Assembly: GCF_014838715.1 (NCBI RefSeq)
Contig: NZ_CP061947.1
Location: forward strand, 4,454,001-4,518,000
Length of the DNA stretch: 64,000 nucleotides
Direction: 5' to 3'
Source: Algoriphagus sp. Y33
GTDB lineage: Bacteria; Bacteroidota; Bacteroidia; Cytophagales; Cyclobacteriaceae
Shown here: positions 25,542-33,799 of the stretch, piece after piece
Layout: the number at the start of each line of letters is the position of its first letter
How positions within the stretch are numbered: position 1 is the stretch's first letter
Notes under the pieces: model-generated
The model's database searches: none
What the model was told of the DNA's origin: nothing
Seen by the model: only the letters and a program-made list of their open reading frames with translations
Translations under genes and position numbers: made by a program

Positions 25542-26710
25542 TTAGCACGGTTAGGTGATTGCTTAATTGGAATAAGAAATACAGCTTTTCTTACGCTTGA
25601 CAATAGGGTAATTCCCAGTCCCGCAATGGCGATTAGCGCAAAAGAGAATTTTAAATTAAATAATTCTGCAATAAATCCAATCAAAGGGGGGCCAAGTAAA
25701 AATCCAAAGAATGAAATGGTAGAAACCAAGGCCAGAGCCACACTGGGAGTATACAATTTAGACCGTCCTGCTATACTGTAAGAGAGCGGAATAATGGAAG
25801 CTACACCAAGTCCTACCAATAGAAAACCTGCTGTTGATACTGCCACAGTGGGGAATAATACGGCTAAACTCAATCCTGAGAAAATCAAAACGCCGCTTAC
25901 CTGAATCACCGCAACTTTGGTAAATCTCGCAGCTATCTTATCCGTAATAAATCTCCCTGAAGCCATGGCTCCCATGAAGGCAACATAACCGAGAGCGATT
26001 AAAGACGGGTCTGATTGGACGACTTTTTTGAAATAAACACCACTCCAATCAAACATACAGCCTTCAGCCATCATACCTAGAAAAGCGATCAGGCTAATCC
26101 GAAGCAAAAGCGCATCAGGCTTCTTCATCACCAATCCTCCACCTTCAGTAAGTACTTTTTCCTTGAAAATGTATTTTTGGGCAGAAAGTATGATAATAAT
26201 AGAAACCAGCATCACTACCGCATAATGCAGCGCGGGAGAAGCACCTAGAAATATCATCAATGCCCCCAATCCTGCTCCTGAAAACCCCGCCAAACTCCAG
26301 AGTCCATGGAAAGAAGCTAAAATGCTTTTCCCCATCTGATCCTCCAAATCAAGTGCCTGCGTATTAAGTGAGATATTCATTACATTCCCGAGCATTCCGT
26401 ACAGAATAAGCACGGGAATAAGCAGCCAGGTCGTTGGTGCCAATCCAATCAACGGAAGCGTGGTTGCATAAGCAAAGCTACCCAACATAATCACTTTACG
26501 GCTACCGTACTGGTGTACTGCCCAGCCTGCTATGGGCAAGCCAATGACCGATCCCATTGGCAGAAACAACAACAAAGTTCCTAATTGCCCTTCTGAGAGA
26601 TCAAACTTGGCTTGAATATCGGGAATCCTTGCTGCCCAAGAAGCAAAGCAAAGTCCTACAAAAAAGAAAAAAGCCCCTAGGGCAAATCGTCTTTTGGAAA
26701 GTATATTCAT
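25538..26710 (-). CDS. Major facilitator superfamily transporter
   Basis: A 390-residue MFS transporter with about 12 membrane helices. The first helix has FVGLCFASWAARIPDIQ and loop 2-3 has the MFS-like HQYGSRKVIML. It resembles the YbjJ/FucP-like group of predicted sugar or drug transporters, but the substrate cannot be assigned. It ends four bases inside the acyl-ACP thioesterase start and precedes it on the minus strand. Confidence 0.87.
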   Translation of the reverse strand: MNILSKRRFALGAFFFFVGLCFASWAARIPDIQAKFDLSEGQLGTLLLFLPMGSVIGLPIAGWAVHQYGSRKVIMLGSFAYATTLPLIGLAPTTWLLIPVLILYGMLGNVMNISLNTQALDLEDQMGKSILASFHGLWSLAGFSGAGLGALMIFLGASPALHYAVVMLVSIIIILSAQKYIFKEKVLTEGGGLVMKKPDALLLRISLIAFLGMMAEGCMFDWSGVYFKKVVQSDPSLIALGYVAFMGAMASGRFITDKIAARFTKVAVIQVSGVLIFSGLSLAVLFPTVAVSTAGFLLVGLGVASIIPLSYSIAGRSKLYTPSVALALVSTISFFGFLLGPPLIGFIAELFNLKFSFALIAIAGLGITLLSSVRKAVFLIPIKQSPNRAK

Positions 26711-26830
26711 GAAATAGCTAGATTTAAGAGGCTCACAAAAGTACAGAACATTCCCTCAAAATCATGCGGGCTCTACAACATTGCTTCTGAAAACTAGTTA
26801 CCTTAGTCCAACTCATCTTATCCAAGCAAC

Positions 26831-26911
26831 ATGGAACTGGTCATAGCAGGAGCCGTAATCGTTACCGCAATTTTTATCGTGCGCTTTATTATCAAAAAAG
26901 TTTTTGACTAA
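26831..26911 (+). CDS. Possible 26-residue single-span membrane peptide
   Basis: A short frame MELVIAGAVIVTAIFIVRFIIKKVFD with one hydrophobic helix followed by a basic end, the composition of real small membrane proteins. It lies between the MFS start and the YeeE operon terminator, and its stop overlaps that terminator. There is no homology evidence, so it may be chance. Confidence 0.3.
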   Translation: MELVIAGAVIVTAIFIVRFIIKKVFD

Positions 26912-26938
26912 AAAAACCACTTCCTTCTCAGAAAGTGG
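26910..26938 (-). terminator. Terminator of the YeeE/YedE pair
   Basis: On the minus strand: CCACTT (26938-26933) pairs with AAGTGG (26922-26917), 10-base loop, then seven T (26916-26910). It lies 32 bases after the second YeeE gene's stop. Confidence 0.7.
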
Positions 26939-26969
26939 CTTTCACCAATCAATTTTCAAATTCTTCCCT

Positions 26970-27455
26970 TCAATTCGGGAGTCTATCTGAGAACTTACCA
27001 TAGACCCAAGTTCCGGCAATAGCTGAAAGTAAAGTCACAATTACAACCGTAAAGCCACTCCCAATCTGTGCGAAAAGCGGTCCGGGGCAAGCCCCTGTAA
27101 TTGCCCAACCCAGACCGAAGATAAATCCCCCAATGATCTGCCCCTTTCGAAATTCCTTTTTAGGAATTTTAATTTCCTCTCCTGCTATGGATTTGATCCG
27201 GAATCGCTTGATCAATTGGATGGAGATAATCCCGGTCACTATCGCTGAACCGATTACCCCATACATATGAAATGAATCCAATCGAAACATTTCCTGGATT
27301 CTAAACCAGGAGATAATTTCAGCTTTCACAAAAACAATCCCAAACAAAATCCCGAGAATCAAATACTTCATCAAAGCCCATCCCTGCTCCCCTGTCTCCT
27401 GAGAATTGGGTGCGTCACAAATTACTTCAGGTATAGTTCTTTCTACTTTTTCCAT
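26970..27455 (-). CDS. YeeE/YedE-family transporter subunit, second half
   Basis: A 161-residue membrane protein. Start set at ATG 27455 (MEKVERTIPEV...); the longer open frame beyond it lies in another gene's coding region. Four or so helices with the motif GLGWAITGACPGPLFAQIGSG, the cysteine-containing signature of YeeE/YedE (TsuA-like) proteins that import thiosulfate. Bacteroidota often encode this transporter as two halves, as here: the first half ends 11 bases upstream. Thiosulfate as substrate is inferred from family and neighbours. Confidence 0.82.
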   Translation of the reverse strand: MEKVERTIPEVICDAPNSQETGEQGWALMKYLILGILFGIVFVKAEIISWFRIQEMFRLDSFHMYGVIGSAIVTGIISIQLIKRFRIKSIAGEEIKIPKKEFRKGQIIGGFIFGLGWAITGACPGPLFAQIGSGFTVVIVTLLSAIAGTWVYGKFSDRLPN

Positions 27456-27466
27456 TTTCTTAGGGA

Positions 27467-28048
27467 TTAAAATCCTACCAACTTCATTAAAGGAGCCAAG
27501 AACACCTGAGTCATCAGAAAGCCACCAACCATAAAGAAAGTTGTAGCGACCAAGGATGGCCATTGCAGGGAACTGATACCCATAATCGCATGTCCCGAAG
27601 TACAACCTCCTGCATAACGAGTTCCAAAGCCAACCAGAAACCCTCCTAAAACAAAGAATATTAATCCCTTGGCAGTGAACAGATTTTCCCAAGAGAAAAT
27701 ATCCGAGGGCATCAAGCCGGAAAAGTCCGTTATTCCCAAAGCAGCCAAATCAGCTTGTGTCTGCGTGGCAATGACTATCTCCCCGGGATTTGACATAAAT
27801 TCGGTCGCGATAAAACCTCCGATTAAAACTCCAGATACAAATACCAGATTCCAAGTCTCTTTTCGCCAGTTGTATTGAAAAAAGGGAATTTTCGCCGGAA
27901 TACACATCGCACAGACATGTCGGAGAGAAGATGAAATCCCAAAACTCTTGTTTCCCAAAATCAGCAACGCGGGAACGGTAAAGCCGATCAGTGGACCGGC
28001 CACATACCACGGCCATGGCTGGGATATCCAGTCAATAAGATGATTCAT
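27467..28048 (-). CDS. YeeE/YedE-family transporter subunit, first half
   Basis: A 193-residue membrane protein with about five helices (IGFTVPALLILGNK, NLVFVSGVLIGGFIAT, GLIFFVLGGFLVGFGTRY). It contains GGCTSGHAIMGISSLQ, the first cysteine signature of the YeeE/YedE thiosulfate transporter family; the second (GACPGP) is in the partner gene downstream. Together they would make a full transporter. An earlier conserved region LRHVCAMCIP holds two more cysteines. No CRP/FNR-like site with the spacing of its neighbours is present upstream. Confidence 0.85.
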   Translation of the reverse strand: MNHLIDWISQPWPWYVAGPLIGFTVPALLILGNKSFGISSSLRHVCAMCIPAKIPFFQYNWRKETWNLVFVSGVLIGGFIATEFMSNPGEIVIATQTQADLAALGITDFSGLMPSDIFSWENLFTAKGLIFFVLGGFLVGFGTRYAGGCTSGHAIMGISSLQWPSLVATTFFMVGGFLMTQVFLAPLMKLVGF

Positions 28049-28280
28049 AAGTATTGTATTTGGGTGATTTTCCCAGTTAGTGATTTAAATAGAGGATAGA
28101 AACCTAATTTTCCTTGCTTGATCAGCTCGAAGACCGAAGACAGGTGACCAAAGCATCTCAATTCAAGAGTTGTGCTTATTCTGTGATGCTTTTGCGCTTT
28201 ATAAAAGCGGAAATCCAATGCTAGATAATCAGAGCAAGTGGCCTGTGAACAAAGACCACCGCTCTAAAATCTTTGCTCTA

Positions 28281-28342
28281 CCATCTAGTTTCTTGGGTCT
28301 TGTATCTAGGCATCTAAAACCTTGATACTAGCTACCTGATAC
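28281..28342. repeat. Degenerate TAGATAC-type intergenic sequence
   Basis: A run of related short motifs (ATCTAG, TATCTAGGCATCTA, GATACTAGCTA, GATACT) just after the cstB-like stop. It resembles low-complexity intergenic sequence known from related genomes, but I see only this copy, so the repeat call is weak. Confidence 0.25.
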
Positions 28343-29764
28343 TCATAATAATGTAGTGGGACATACGAATTCAGAAATCTCAAATTCCCCTGACTCTTTC
28401 AGGTCTTTGAAGCCTCCTTTGACATCGATCAGATTGTCATAGCCTCTGGCTCTCAGAATAGAATTGAAGACCATGGAGCGGTAGCCACCTGCACAGTGCA
28501 CGTAGTAGGTTTTATCCTTATCTATTTTCAGCATGCTTTCATTGATGTAATCAAGCGGTGCGTTTTCAGCATTCAATACATGTTCAGACTGGTATTCGGA
28601 CTCCTTCCTCACATCCAGAATATTCACCGAATTATTTTCTTTCTTAATCTTCGCAAGTTCTCCGGCAGAAATTGAAGTGATCTGATCGATCTCCTCTCCT
28701 GATTTTTCCCATGCTTCAAATCCACCTTTCAAATAGCCAATAGCATAATCATACCCTACCCTGGCTAGTCTGGTAACCACTTCCTCTTCCCTTCCCTCAT
28801 CTGCTACTAGAAGAATCGGCTGCTTCAAGTCTGGGATCATCGCTCCTACCCAAACAGCAAAGCTTCCGTCAATTCCAATATTAATAGAGTTTGGTACAAA
28901 TCCTTTGGCAAAAACCTGCGGTGCTCTGGTATCCAAGATCAAAGCCCCTGTTTCATTGGCTGCTGCCTCAAATTCCTTAGGTATAAGTGGCTTCACGCCC
29001 CTTTCCAACACAGTGTCAATGCTGTCATATCCTTCGATATTCATCATGACATTCTGCGGAAAATAAGCAGGCGGTGGAGTTAATCCTGTGATCAGCTTCT
29101 TGGTAAATTCTTCTTTGGTCATCTCCTGAAGGGCATAATTAGTTTTCTTCTGATTTCCCAATGTATCGGAGGTCTCTTTACTCATATTCTTGCCGCAGGC
29201 TGATCCGGCACCGTGAGCAGGATAGACAATCAGCTCATCCGGCAAAGGCATGATTTTATTGCGAAGCGAATCATACAAATGCCCCGCTAACTTATCTTGA
29301 GTTAACTCTGCCACTACTTTCTGTGCCAAATCAGGTCTTCCCACATCTCCGATAAACAAGGTATCTCCTGTAAAGATTGCTTCAGCTTTTCCCTCTTCAT
29401 TGAAAAGCAAATAACAGGAGCTTTCCATCGTATGCCCCGGAGTGTGAAGTACTTTTACTTTGGCCTTACCAATCTTGAATTCCTGTCCATCCTCAGCCAC
29501 AATAGCATCAAACCCCATCTTCATAGTCGTAGGGCCGTACACAATCGAAGCGCCTGTCTTTGCGGACAAGTCTTGATGACCAGAGACAAAGTCCGCATGA
29601 AAATGCGTTTCGAACACGTACTTGATTTTTGCATTTCTCCGCTCTGCTTTCTCAATGTAAGGCTGGACCTCCCTAAGCGGATCAATGACCGCTGCCTCTC
29701 CCTCTGATTCAATGTAATAGGCTCCCTGAGCTAGGCATCCTGTGTATATTTGTTCGATTTTCAT
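28343..29764 (-). CDS. Persulfide dioxygenase-rhodanese fusion, CstB-like
   Basis: A 473-residue cytoplasmic protein in three parts. Residues 1-240 form a metallo-beta-lactamase domain of the ETHE1/BLH group: ETHFHADFVSGH, HTPGHTMESSCY and FTGDTLFIGDVGRPDL. Residues about 260-355 form a rhodanese-like domain without a catalytic cysteine (LLVADEGREEEVV, where the loop has Asp). Residues about 370-473 form an active rhodanese with Cys424 in VHCAGGYRSM. This order is that of CstB, which oxidises persulfide and transfers sulfur to sulfite to make thiosulfate. A CRP/FNR-like promoter precedes it. Confidence 0.85.
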   Translation of the reverse strand: MKIEQIYTGCLAQGAYYIESEGEAAVIDPLREVQPYIEKAERRNAKIKYVFETHFHADFVSGHQDLSAKTGASIVYGPTTMKMGFDAIVAEDGQEFKIGKAKVKVLHTPGHTMESSCYLLFNEEGKAEAIFTGDTLFIGDVGRPDLAQKVVAELTQDKLAGHLYDSLRNKIMPLPDELIVYPAHGAGSACGKNMSKETSDTLGNQKKTNYALQEMTKEEFTKKLITGLTPPPAYFPQNVMMNIEGYDSIDTVLERGVKPLIPKEFEAAANETGALILDTRAPQVFAKGFVPNSINIGIDGSFAVWVGAMIPDLKQPILLVADEGREEEVVTRLARVGYDYAIGYLKGGFEAWEKSGEEIDQITSISAGELAKIKKENNSVNILDVRKESEYQSEHVLNAENAPLDYINESMLKIDKDKTYYVHCAGGYRSMVFNSILRARGYDNLIDVKGGFKDLKESGEFEISEFVCPTTLL

Positions 29765-29795
29765 ATGTATGTTATTTTTTATTCTAAAGGATACT

Positions 29796-29839
29796 CAAAA
29801 GTAGAACATTAGCCTTTGGAGTAGAATGACTTTTGTCAC
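29796..29839 (-). promoter_or_regulatory. Promoter of the cstB-like gene with CRP/FNR-type operator
   Basis: On the minus strand GTGAC-AAAA-GTCAT (29839-29826; arms GTGAC/GTCAT, one mismatch) lies exactly 22 bp upstream of TACTTTTG (29803-29796), a perfect -7 element. The ATG is 31 bases further on. No -33 TTTG is found at the proper distance. Confidence 0.65.
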
Positions 29840-29846
29840 ATAGCAC

Positions 29847-30167
29847 TCAAACAGGTTCTTTGATATGGCTAGCGAGTATTTTCACTAATTGATGAGTCGG
29901 AACTACGCCAGACTCTCTCCAGAGAATTTTACCTTTCCGGAAAAGAATCAAAGTGGGAACACCACGCACTTGAAATTTGCCGGCGGCCAATTGATTTTTA
30001 TCCACGTCGACTTTTAGGATCTTCACTTTATCCCCTAGCTGTTTGGCGGTATCTTCCAGAATTGGCTGCATCATTTTACACGGGCCGCACCAAGTGGCAA
30101 AGAAATCCACCAAAACCGCTTGGTCCCCATCTATCAATTCTTGGAATGTTTTAGTTTTTGCAGGCAT
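29847..30167 (-). CDS. trxA: Thioredoxin
   Basis: A 106-residue thioredoxin with the WCGPCKMMQPI active site (residues about 26-36), the conserved VDVDKNQ strand and the cis-Pro segment VRGVPTLILFRKGK. It reduces protein disulfides and could reduce persulfide or sulfenyl intermediates made by the sulfur enzymes next to it. It has its own promoter and the same operator type as the adjacent cstB-like gene, which suggests a sulfur-specific rather than housekeeping role. That last point is inference. Confidence 0.93.
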   Translation of the reverse strand: MPAKTKTFQELIDGDQAVLVDFFATWCGPCKMMQPILEDTAKQLGDKVKILKVDVDKNQLAAGKFQVRGVPTLILFRKGKILWRESGVVPTHQLVKILASHIKEPV

Positions 30168-30189
30168 GATTTCTGATTTTTTGACACAA

Positions 30190-30233
30190 CAAAAGTAGAA
30201 GCAAAATCAGTTCAACACGGTAATTTTTATCAC
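30190..30233 (-). promoter_or_regulatory. trxA promoter with CRP/FNR-type operator
   Basis: On the minus strand GTGAT-AAAA-ATTAC (30233-30220; one arm mismatch) sits exactly 22 bp upstream of TACTTTTG (30197-30190), a perfect -7 element. The predicted start of transcription near 30184 puts the repeat centre at about -42. The same 11 bases TTCTACTTTTG occur before the cstB-like gene. Confidence 0.65.
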
Positions 30234-30334
30234 ACTACAGGAACCAGCGGGTAGGTTGATGTTTTAAAATACCTAAAATCGCCCTAATTGGCATTTATTT
30301 TTTTTATTTTCGCCAGTCAAATTCCACTTATTAA

Positions 30335-33316
30335 ATGCTCAATTATAAGCAAATCAACAATCTGACCGGTTGGGTCGTTTTTGCAGTAGCTACACTAGTT
30401 TACATTCTTTCTGTCGAACAAACTGCTAGTTTCTGGGATCCGGGAGAGTTTATAGCCGTAGCATATAAGCTACAAGTACCCCACCCTCCCGGAGCACCAT
30501 TCTTTCTGCTGGTCTATCGCATGTTCAGTTTCTTCGCTTTTGGAGATCCTTTGCAAGTGGCCTATTGGATGAATATTGGAAGTGCATTCTTCTCAGGCTT
30601 CACAATCCTATTCCTTTTTTGGTCGATCACCTTATTTGGGAAAAAACTTTTCAACGTAATAGAAGCTCAGGAAAGCAAAGGAGAAACCATCACCTTGATG
30701 GGCGCCGGAATTGTAGGCTCGTTGGTTTACACATTCTCCGACAGTTTCTGGTTCTCGGCTGTAGAGTCGGAAGTTTATGCCATGTCTTCCTTTTTCACGG
30801 CGATTGTGATTTGGGCATTCTTGAAGTGGGATGTGATCAAGGATCCACGTGAAGAAAATAAATGGATGATCTTCATCGCCTATTTGGTTGGGCTTTCTAT
30901 CGGCGTTCACTTGTTGAACTTGGTGACTTTACCAGCTTTGGCATTGATCTATTATTTCAAAAAATACGACAAGCCAAATTTCAAAGGAGCTCTTTTTGCC
31001 ATGTTCCTAGGTGGAGTAGCACTGATCATCATCAACAATTTTATCATCCCCGGACTTCCCAGCTTGGCAGGATCCATGGAGATTTTCTTTGTCAACAGCA
31101 TAGGCTTACCATTTGGCTCAGGGATCGTGGTATTCATGATCTTGTTTTTTGCCGCCGTATTCTATGCGTATAAATATTCCCGAAAAAAGGGAAATGCAAT
31201 TCTAAACACCGCATTGCTTTCTTTCATCTTTATCCTTATTGGATACTCAAGCTATGCACTGATAGTAGTGCGTGCCAATCAGGATCCTATCATCAACGAA
31301 AATGCACCAAAGGATATTATCAGCTACGTGTCCTATCTAAAGCGGGAGCAATATGGCTATAGACCATTGATGCATGGGCAGTATTTCACCGCACAATTGG
31401 TGTCTCAAGAAGAGGGAGCTCCTGTCTATATGAAAGGCAAGGACAAGTACGAGATTGTGGACTATTCTTTGGTAAACACCTACGATCCCACCAAAACGAC
31501 TATTCTGCCAAGAATTTATTCTACCCAAGAAAGTCACAAGAGGCTTTACCGTCAAAAACTGGGACTGCGAGAAGGGCAGGATCCCTCCTTTGGTGACAAC
31601 ATCTATTTTATGTTTTCACATCAGTTGGGGCACATGTACTGGCGTTACTTTATGTGGAATTTCTCCGGCCGGGAATCCGATTTTAGTGATGCGCCATGGA
31701 CAGGCATCACGGATGCGTTCAAAGACTATCCTGATTACATCACCGAGAACAAAGGTCACAATAATTACCTCATGCTCCCGCTATTGCTGGGAATAATCGG
31801 ACTGTTCTTTCAGGCCAAAGTTGATCCAAAATCTTTCTACGTGAACCTTATGCTATTCCTAATGATGGGTGTAGTGCTGGTACTTTATCTGAATTCCCCC
31901 CCGGTAGAGCCACGGGAGAGAGATTACATCTATGTTGGTAGTTTCTATGCATTTGCGATCTGGGTCGGCATCGGTGTGATGGCAATCGCCCATATGATAG
32001 GCAGAGCTACCAAAAATCTTGCTGCAGCCGGGATTATTGCAACGCTACTTACGCTTCCTGTTGCAGGGCTGATGGCTGGACAAAACTGGAATGACCATAA
32101 CAGAAAAGGAAGATATTTCTCAGTGGATTCTGCCAGAAATTTCCTAGCCTCCTGCGCACCAAATGCCATCTTGTTCACGGGTGGAGATAATGATACTTTC
32201 CCGCTTTGGTATGTACAGGAAGTGGAAAACTTCCGTACGGACGTCAGAGTGATTGTCTTGAGTTACTTTGACACGGATTGGTATGTGAATCAAATGACCA
32301 GACCTGTCAATGAATCAGAAGCTTTGCCATTCAGCCTAGACGCAAATCGCTATCAAAAAGGGACAAACGATGTGCTCTATGTAATGGAAAGAGAAGGCAT
32401 GAATGCAATCTCCGTGAAGGAATATCTGAAACTGCTGAACTCAGGATCTGATCTTCTGAAAATGGAAACCGGCGGTAAGTCAGTTGCCAACATGGTTCCT
32501 TCCAGAAACTTGATATTGGAAGTTGACAGCTCCGCCGTTGCCAATAAAGATATCATTCCTGAAGAATTCGCTCCACTTTTTGCTCCACAAATGAACCTTC
32601 AGGTGAAAGGGAATTATGTCACCAAAGGAACTTTAATGCTGATTGATTTGATCGCTTCCAATAATTGGGACAGACCGATTTACTTCAATAATACCTCTCT
32701 TGCGACCATTGGAATCAACATACAGGATCATGTAGTAATGGAAGGTTTAACTTACCGGCTGCTTCCTGTAAGAAGGCCTGACTATGTTCGGGAAGAGCTT
32801 GTAAATGCTGATTTGGCGTATGAAAACTACATGACCAAATTTGCTTTCCGCGGCATGGATAATCCTGATGCCTATTTGGACGAGGAATACAGAAGATTTG
32901 CCTCAAATCACCGTAGTGCACTGAATAGCATCGTGATAGCTTTGCTAGATGAAGGTGATCTTGAAAAAGCATCCACACTTCTCAACTACGGATTGGAGGT
33001 AATGCCAAATGAGGCAATCCCTTACGATCTCTCCAGCGGGCAATCGGTTCCATTGTTCTTTGAAGTTGGTGAAGACGAAAAAGCGTTGGATATCATCGAC
33101 AAAGTCTCTAAGAAATCATTGGATATGATTGAGTTTTACACCAGAGAAAACAGAGATTACGACAGAGAGATGATGATATCTATTGAGATGATCCGTTATT
33201 TCATTCCGTTGTTGGAAGAAAGGGGATATCAGGAAAAAGCCCAGGAGCTGAAGCTTAGGATGGAGCAATTCCTCGGACCACAGCAAAGTGGCGGCGGCGC
33301 ATTGGATAGAAGATAA
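30335..33316 (+). CDS. DUF2723 family membrane protein, putative glycosyltransferase (GT117)
   Basis: A 993-residue protein with about a dozen membrane helices in the first 600 residues and a soluble C-terminus. The opening region has the family motif SFWDPGEFIAVAYKLQVPHPPGAPFFLLVYRMF, resembling GT-C transferases with an acidic residue in the first loop. DUF2723 includes TMEM260, a protein O-mannosyltransferase, and GT117 enzymes. In Bacteroidota this protein is widespread and probably transfers a sugar to protein or lipid in the periplasm; the acceptor is not known. It is divergent from trxA and closed by a strong terminator. Confidence 0.88.
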   Translation: MLNYKQINNLTGWVVFAVATLVYILSVEQTASFWDPGEFIAVAYKLQVPHPPGAPFFLLVYRMFSFFAFGDPLQVAYWMNIGSAFFSGFTILFLFWSITLFGKKLFNVIEAQESKGETITLMGAGIVGSLVYTFSDSFWFSAVESEVYAMSSFFTAIVIWAFLKWDVIKDPREENKWMIFIAYLVGLSIGVHLLNLVTLPALALIYYFKKYDKPNFKGALFAMFLGGVALIIINNFIIPGLPSLAGSMEIFFVNSIGLPFGSGIVVFMILFFAAVFYAYKYSRKKGNAILNTALLSFIFILIGYSSYALIVVRANQDPIINENAPKDIISYVSYLKREQYGYRPLMHGQYFTAQLVSQEEGAPVYMKGKDKYEIVDYSLVNTYDPTKTTILPRIYSTQESHKRLYRQKLGLREGQDPSFGDNIYFMFSHQLGHMYWRYFMWNFSGRESDFSDAPWTGITDAFKDYPDYITENKGHNNYLMLPLLLGIIGLFFQAKVDPKSFYVNLMLFLMMGVVLVLYLNSPPVEPRERDYIYVGSFYAFAIWVGIGVMAIAHMIGRATKNLAAAGIIATLLTLPVAGLMAGQNWNDHNRKGRYFSVDSARNFLASCAPNAILFTGGDNDTFPLWYVQEVENFRTDVRVIVLSYFDTDWYVNQMTRPVNESEALPFSLDANRYQKGTNDVLYVMEREGMNAISVKEYLKLLNSGSDLLKMETGGKSVANMVPSRNLILEVDSSAVANKDIIPEEFAPLFAPQMNLQVKGNYVTKGTLMLIDLIASNNWDRPIYFNNTSLATIGINIQDHVVMEGLTYRLLPVRRPDYVREELVNADLAYENYMTKFAFRGMDNPDAYLDEEYRRFASNHRSALNSIVIALLDEGDLEKASTLLNYGLEVMPNEAIPYDLSSGQSVPLFFEVGEDEKALDIIDKVSKKSLDMIEFYTRENRDYDREMMISIEMIRYFIPLLEERGYQEKAQELKLRMEQFLGPQQSGGGALDRR

Positions 33317-33334
33317 AAACAACGTGTTCTTAGT

Positions 33335-33367
33335 AAAAGGGATCCGGATTAATTCGGATCCCTTTTT
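33335..33367 (+). terminator. Rho-independent terminator after the DUF2723 gene
   Basis: A perfect 12-bp stem AAAAGGGATCCG/CGGATCCCTTTT (33335-33346 with 33355-33366), 8-base loop and T run to 33367. It could also act for the minus strand. Confidence 0.9.
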
Positions 33368-33512
33368 CATTTCTTTATTAAGGTTTATCGAAAATCAATC
33401 CAGAGAGCTTAACCTAAAACAAGAATTATAACCATCCTTGGATTAAAATCCGACAACAACAGCTGTGCTCTCCGCAAAAAACTTTGCCTGCTCATACTCG
33501 GCAGTAAAAAGA

Positions 33513-33707
33513 TCAGGCTAATCGCTTTACAATCCAAAATATCAAAGCCAACAAAAACACTACAATCGAAATCTTATTGATCCCATGCATCATGCGTAGG
33601 TTAATATTGGATTTTTGATTAGGATCAGGCTTTTGAAACACCCGGGTGAAATAACTTCCAAATTCACCCAAATTGAAAAATCCTTTTACTTTGTTGTTTT
33701 CGGACAT
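33513..33707 (-). CDS. DUF6728 family small membrane protein
   Basis: A 64-residue protein with a soluble start (KVKGFFNLGEFGSYFTRVFQ), the conserved-looking KPDPNQKSNINLRMMHGINKISI and one C-terminal membrane helix (VVFLLALIFWIV). It matches my recollection of DUF6728, a small Bacteroidota family without known function. It lies just downstream of the ispG hairpin on the same strand. Confidence 0.72.
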   Translation of the reverse strand: MSENNKVKGFFNLGEFGSYFTRVFQKPDPNQKSNINLRMMHGINKISIVVFLLALIFWIVKRLA

Positions 33708-33765
33708 AGCTTGGTTTTATTGGATAAACAGATAGGATTGGTTATTGGTTTACTTAGTCTCGTTA

Positions 33766-33789
33766 ATCCTGCTTCAGGAGAAGCAGGAT
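33766..33789 (-). terminator. Hairpin after ispG, possible terminator
   Basis: A perfect 10-bp stem (ATCCTGCTTC/GAAGCAGGAT) with a 4-base loop, 10 bases after the ispG stop. It lacks a T run, so it may instead protect the mRNA 3' end. Confidence 0.5.
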
Positions 33790-33799
33790 AACTTTCTGG

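Noticed and set aside
27456..27692. N-terminal extension of the second YeeE gene up to 27692
   Set aside because: It runs out of frame through the first YeeE gene's 3' end; the ATG at 27455 is correctly spaced 11 bases after that gene.
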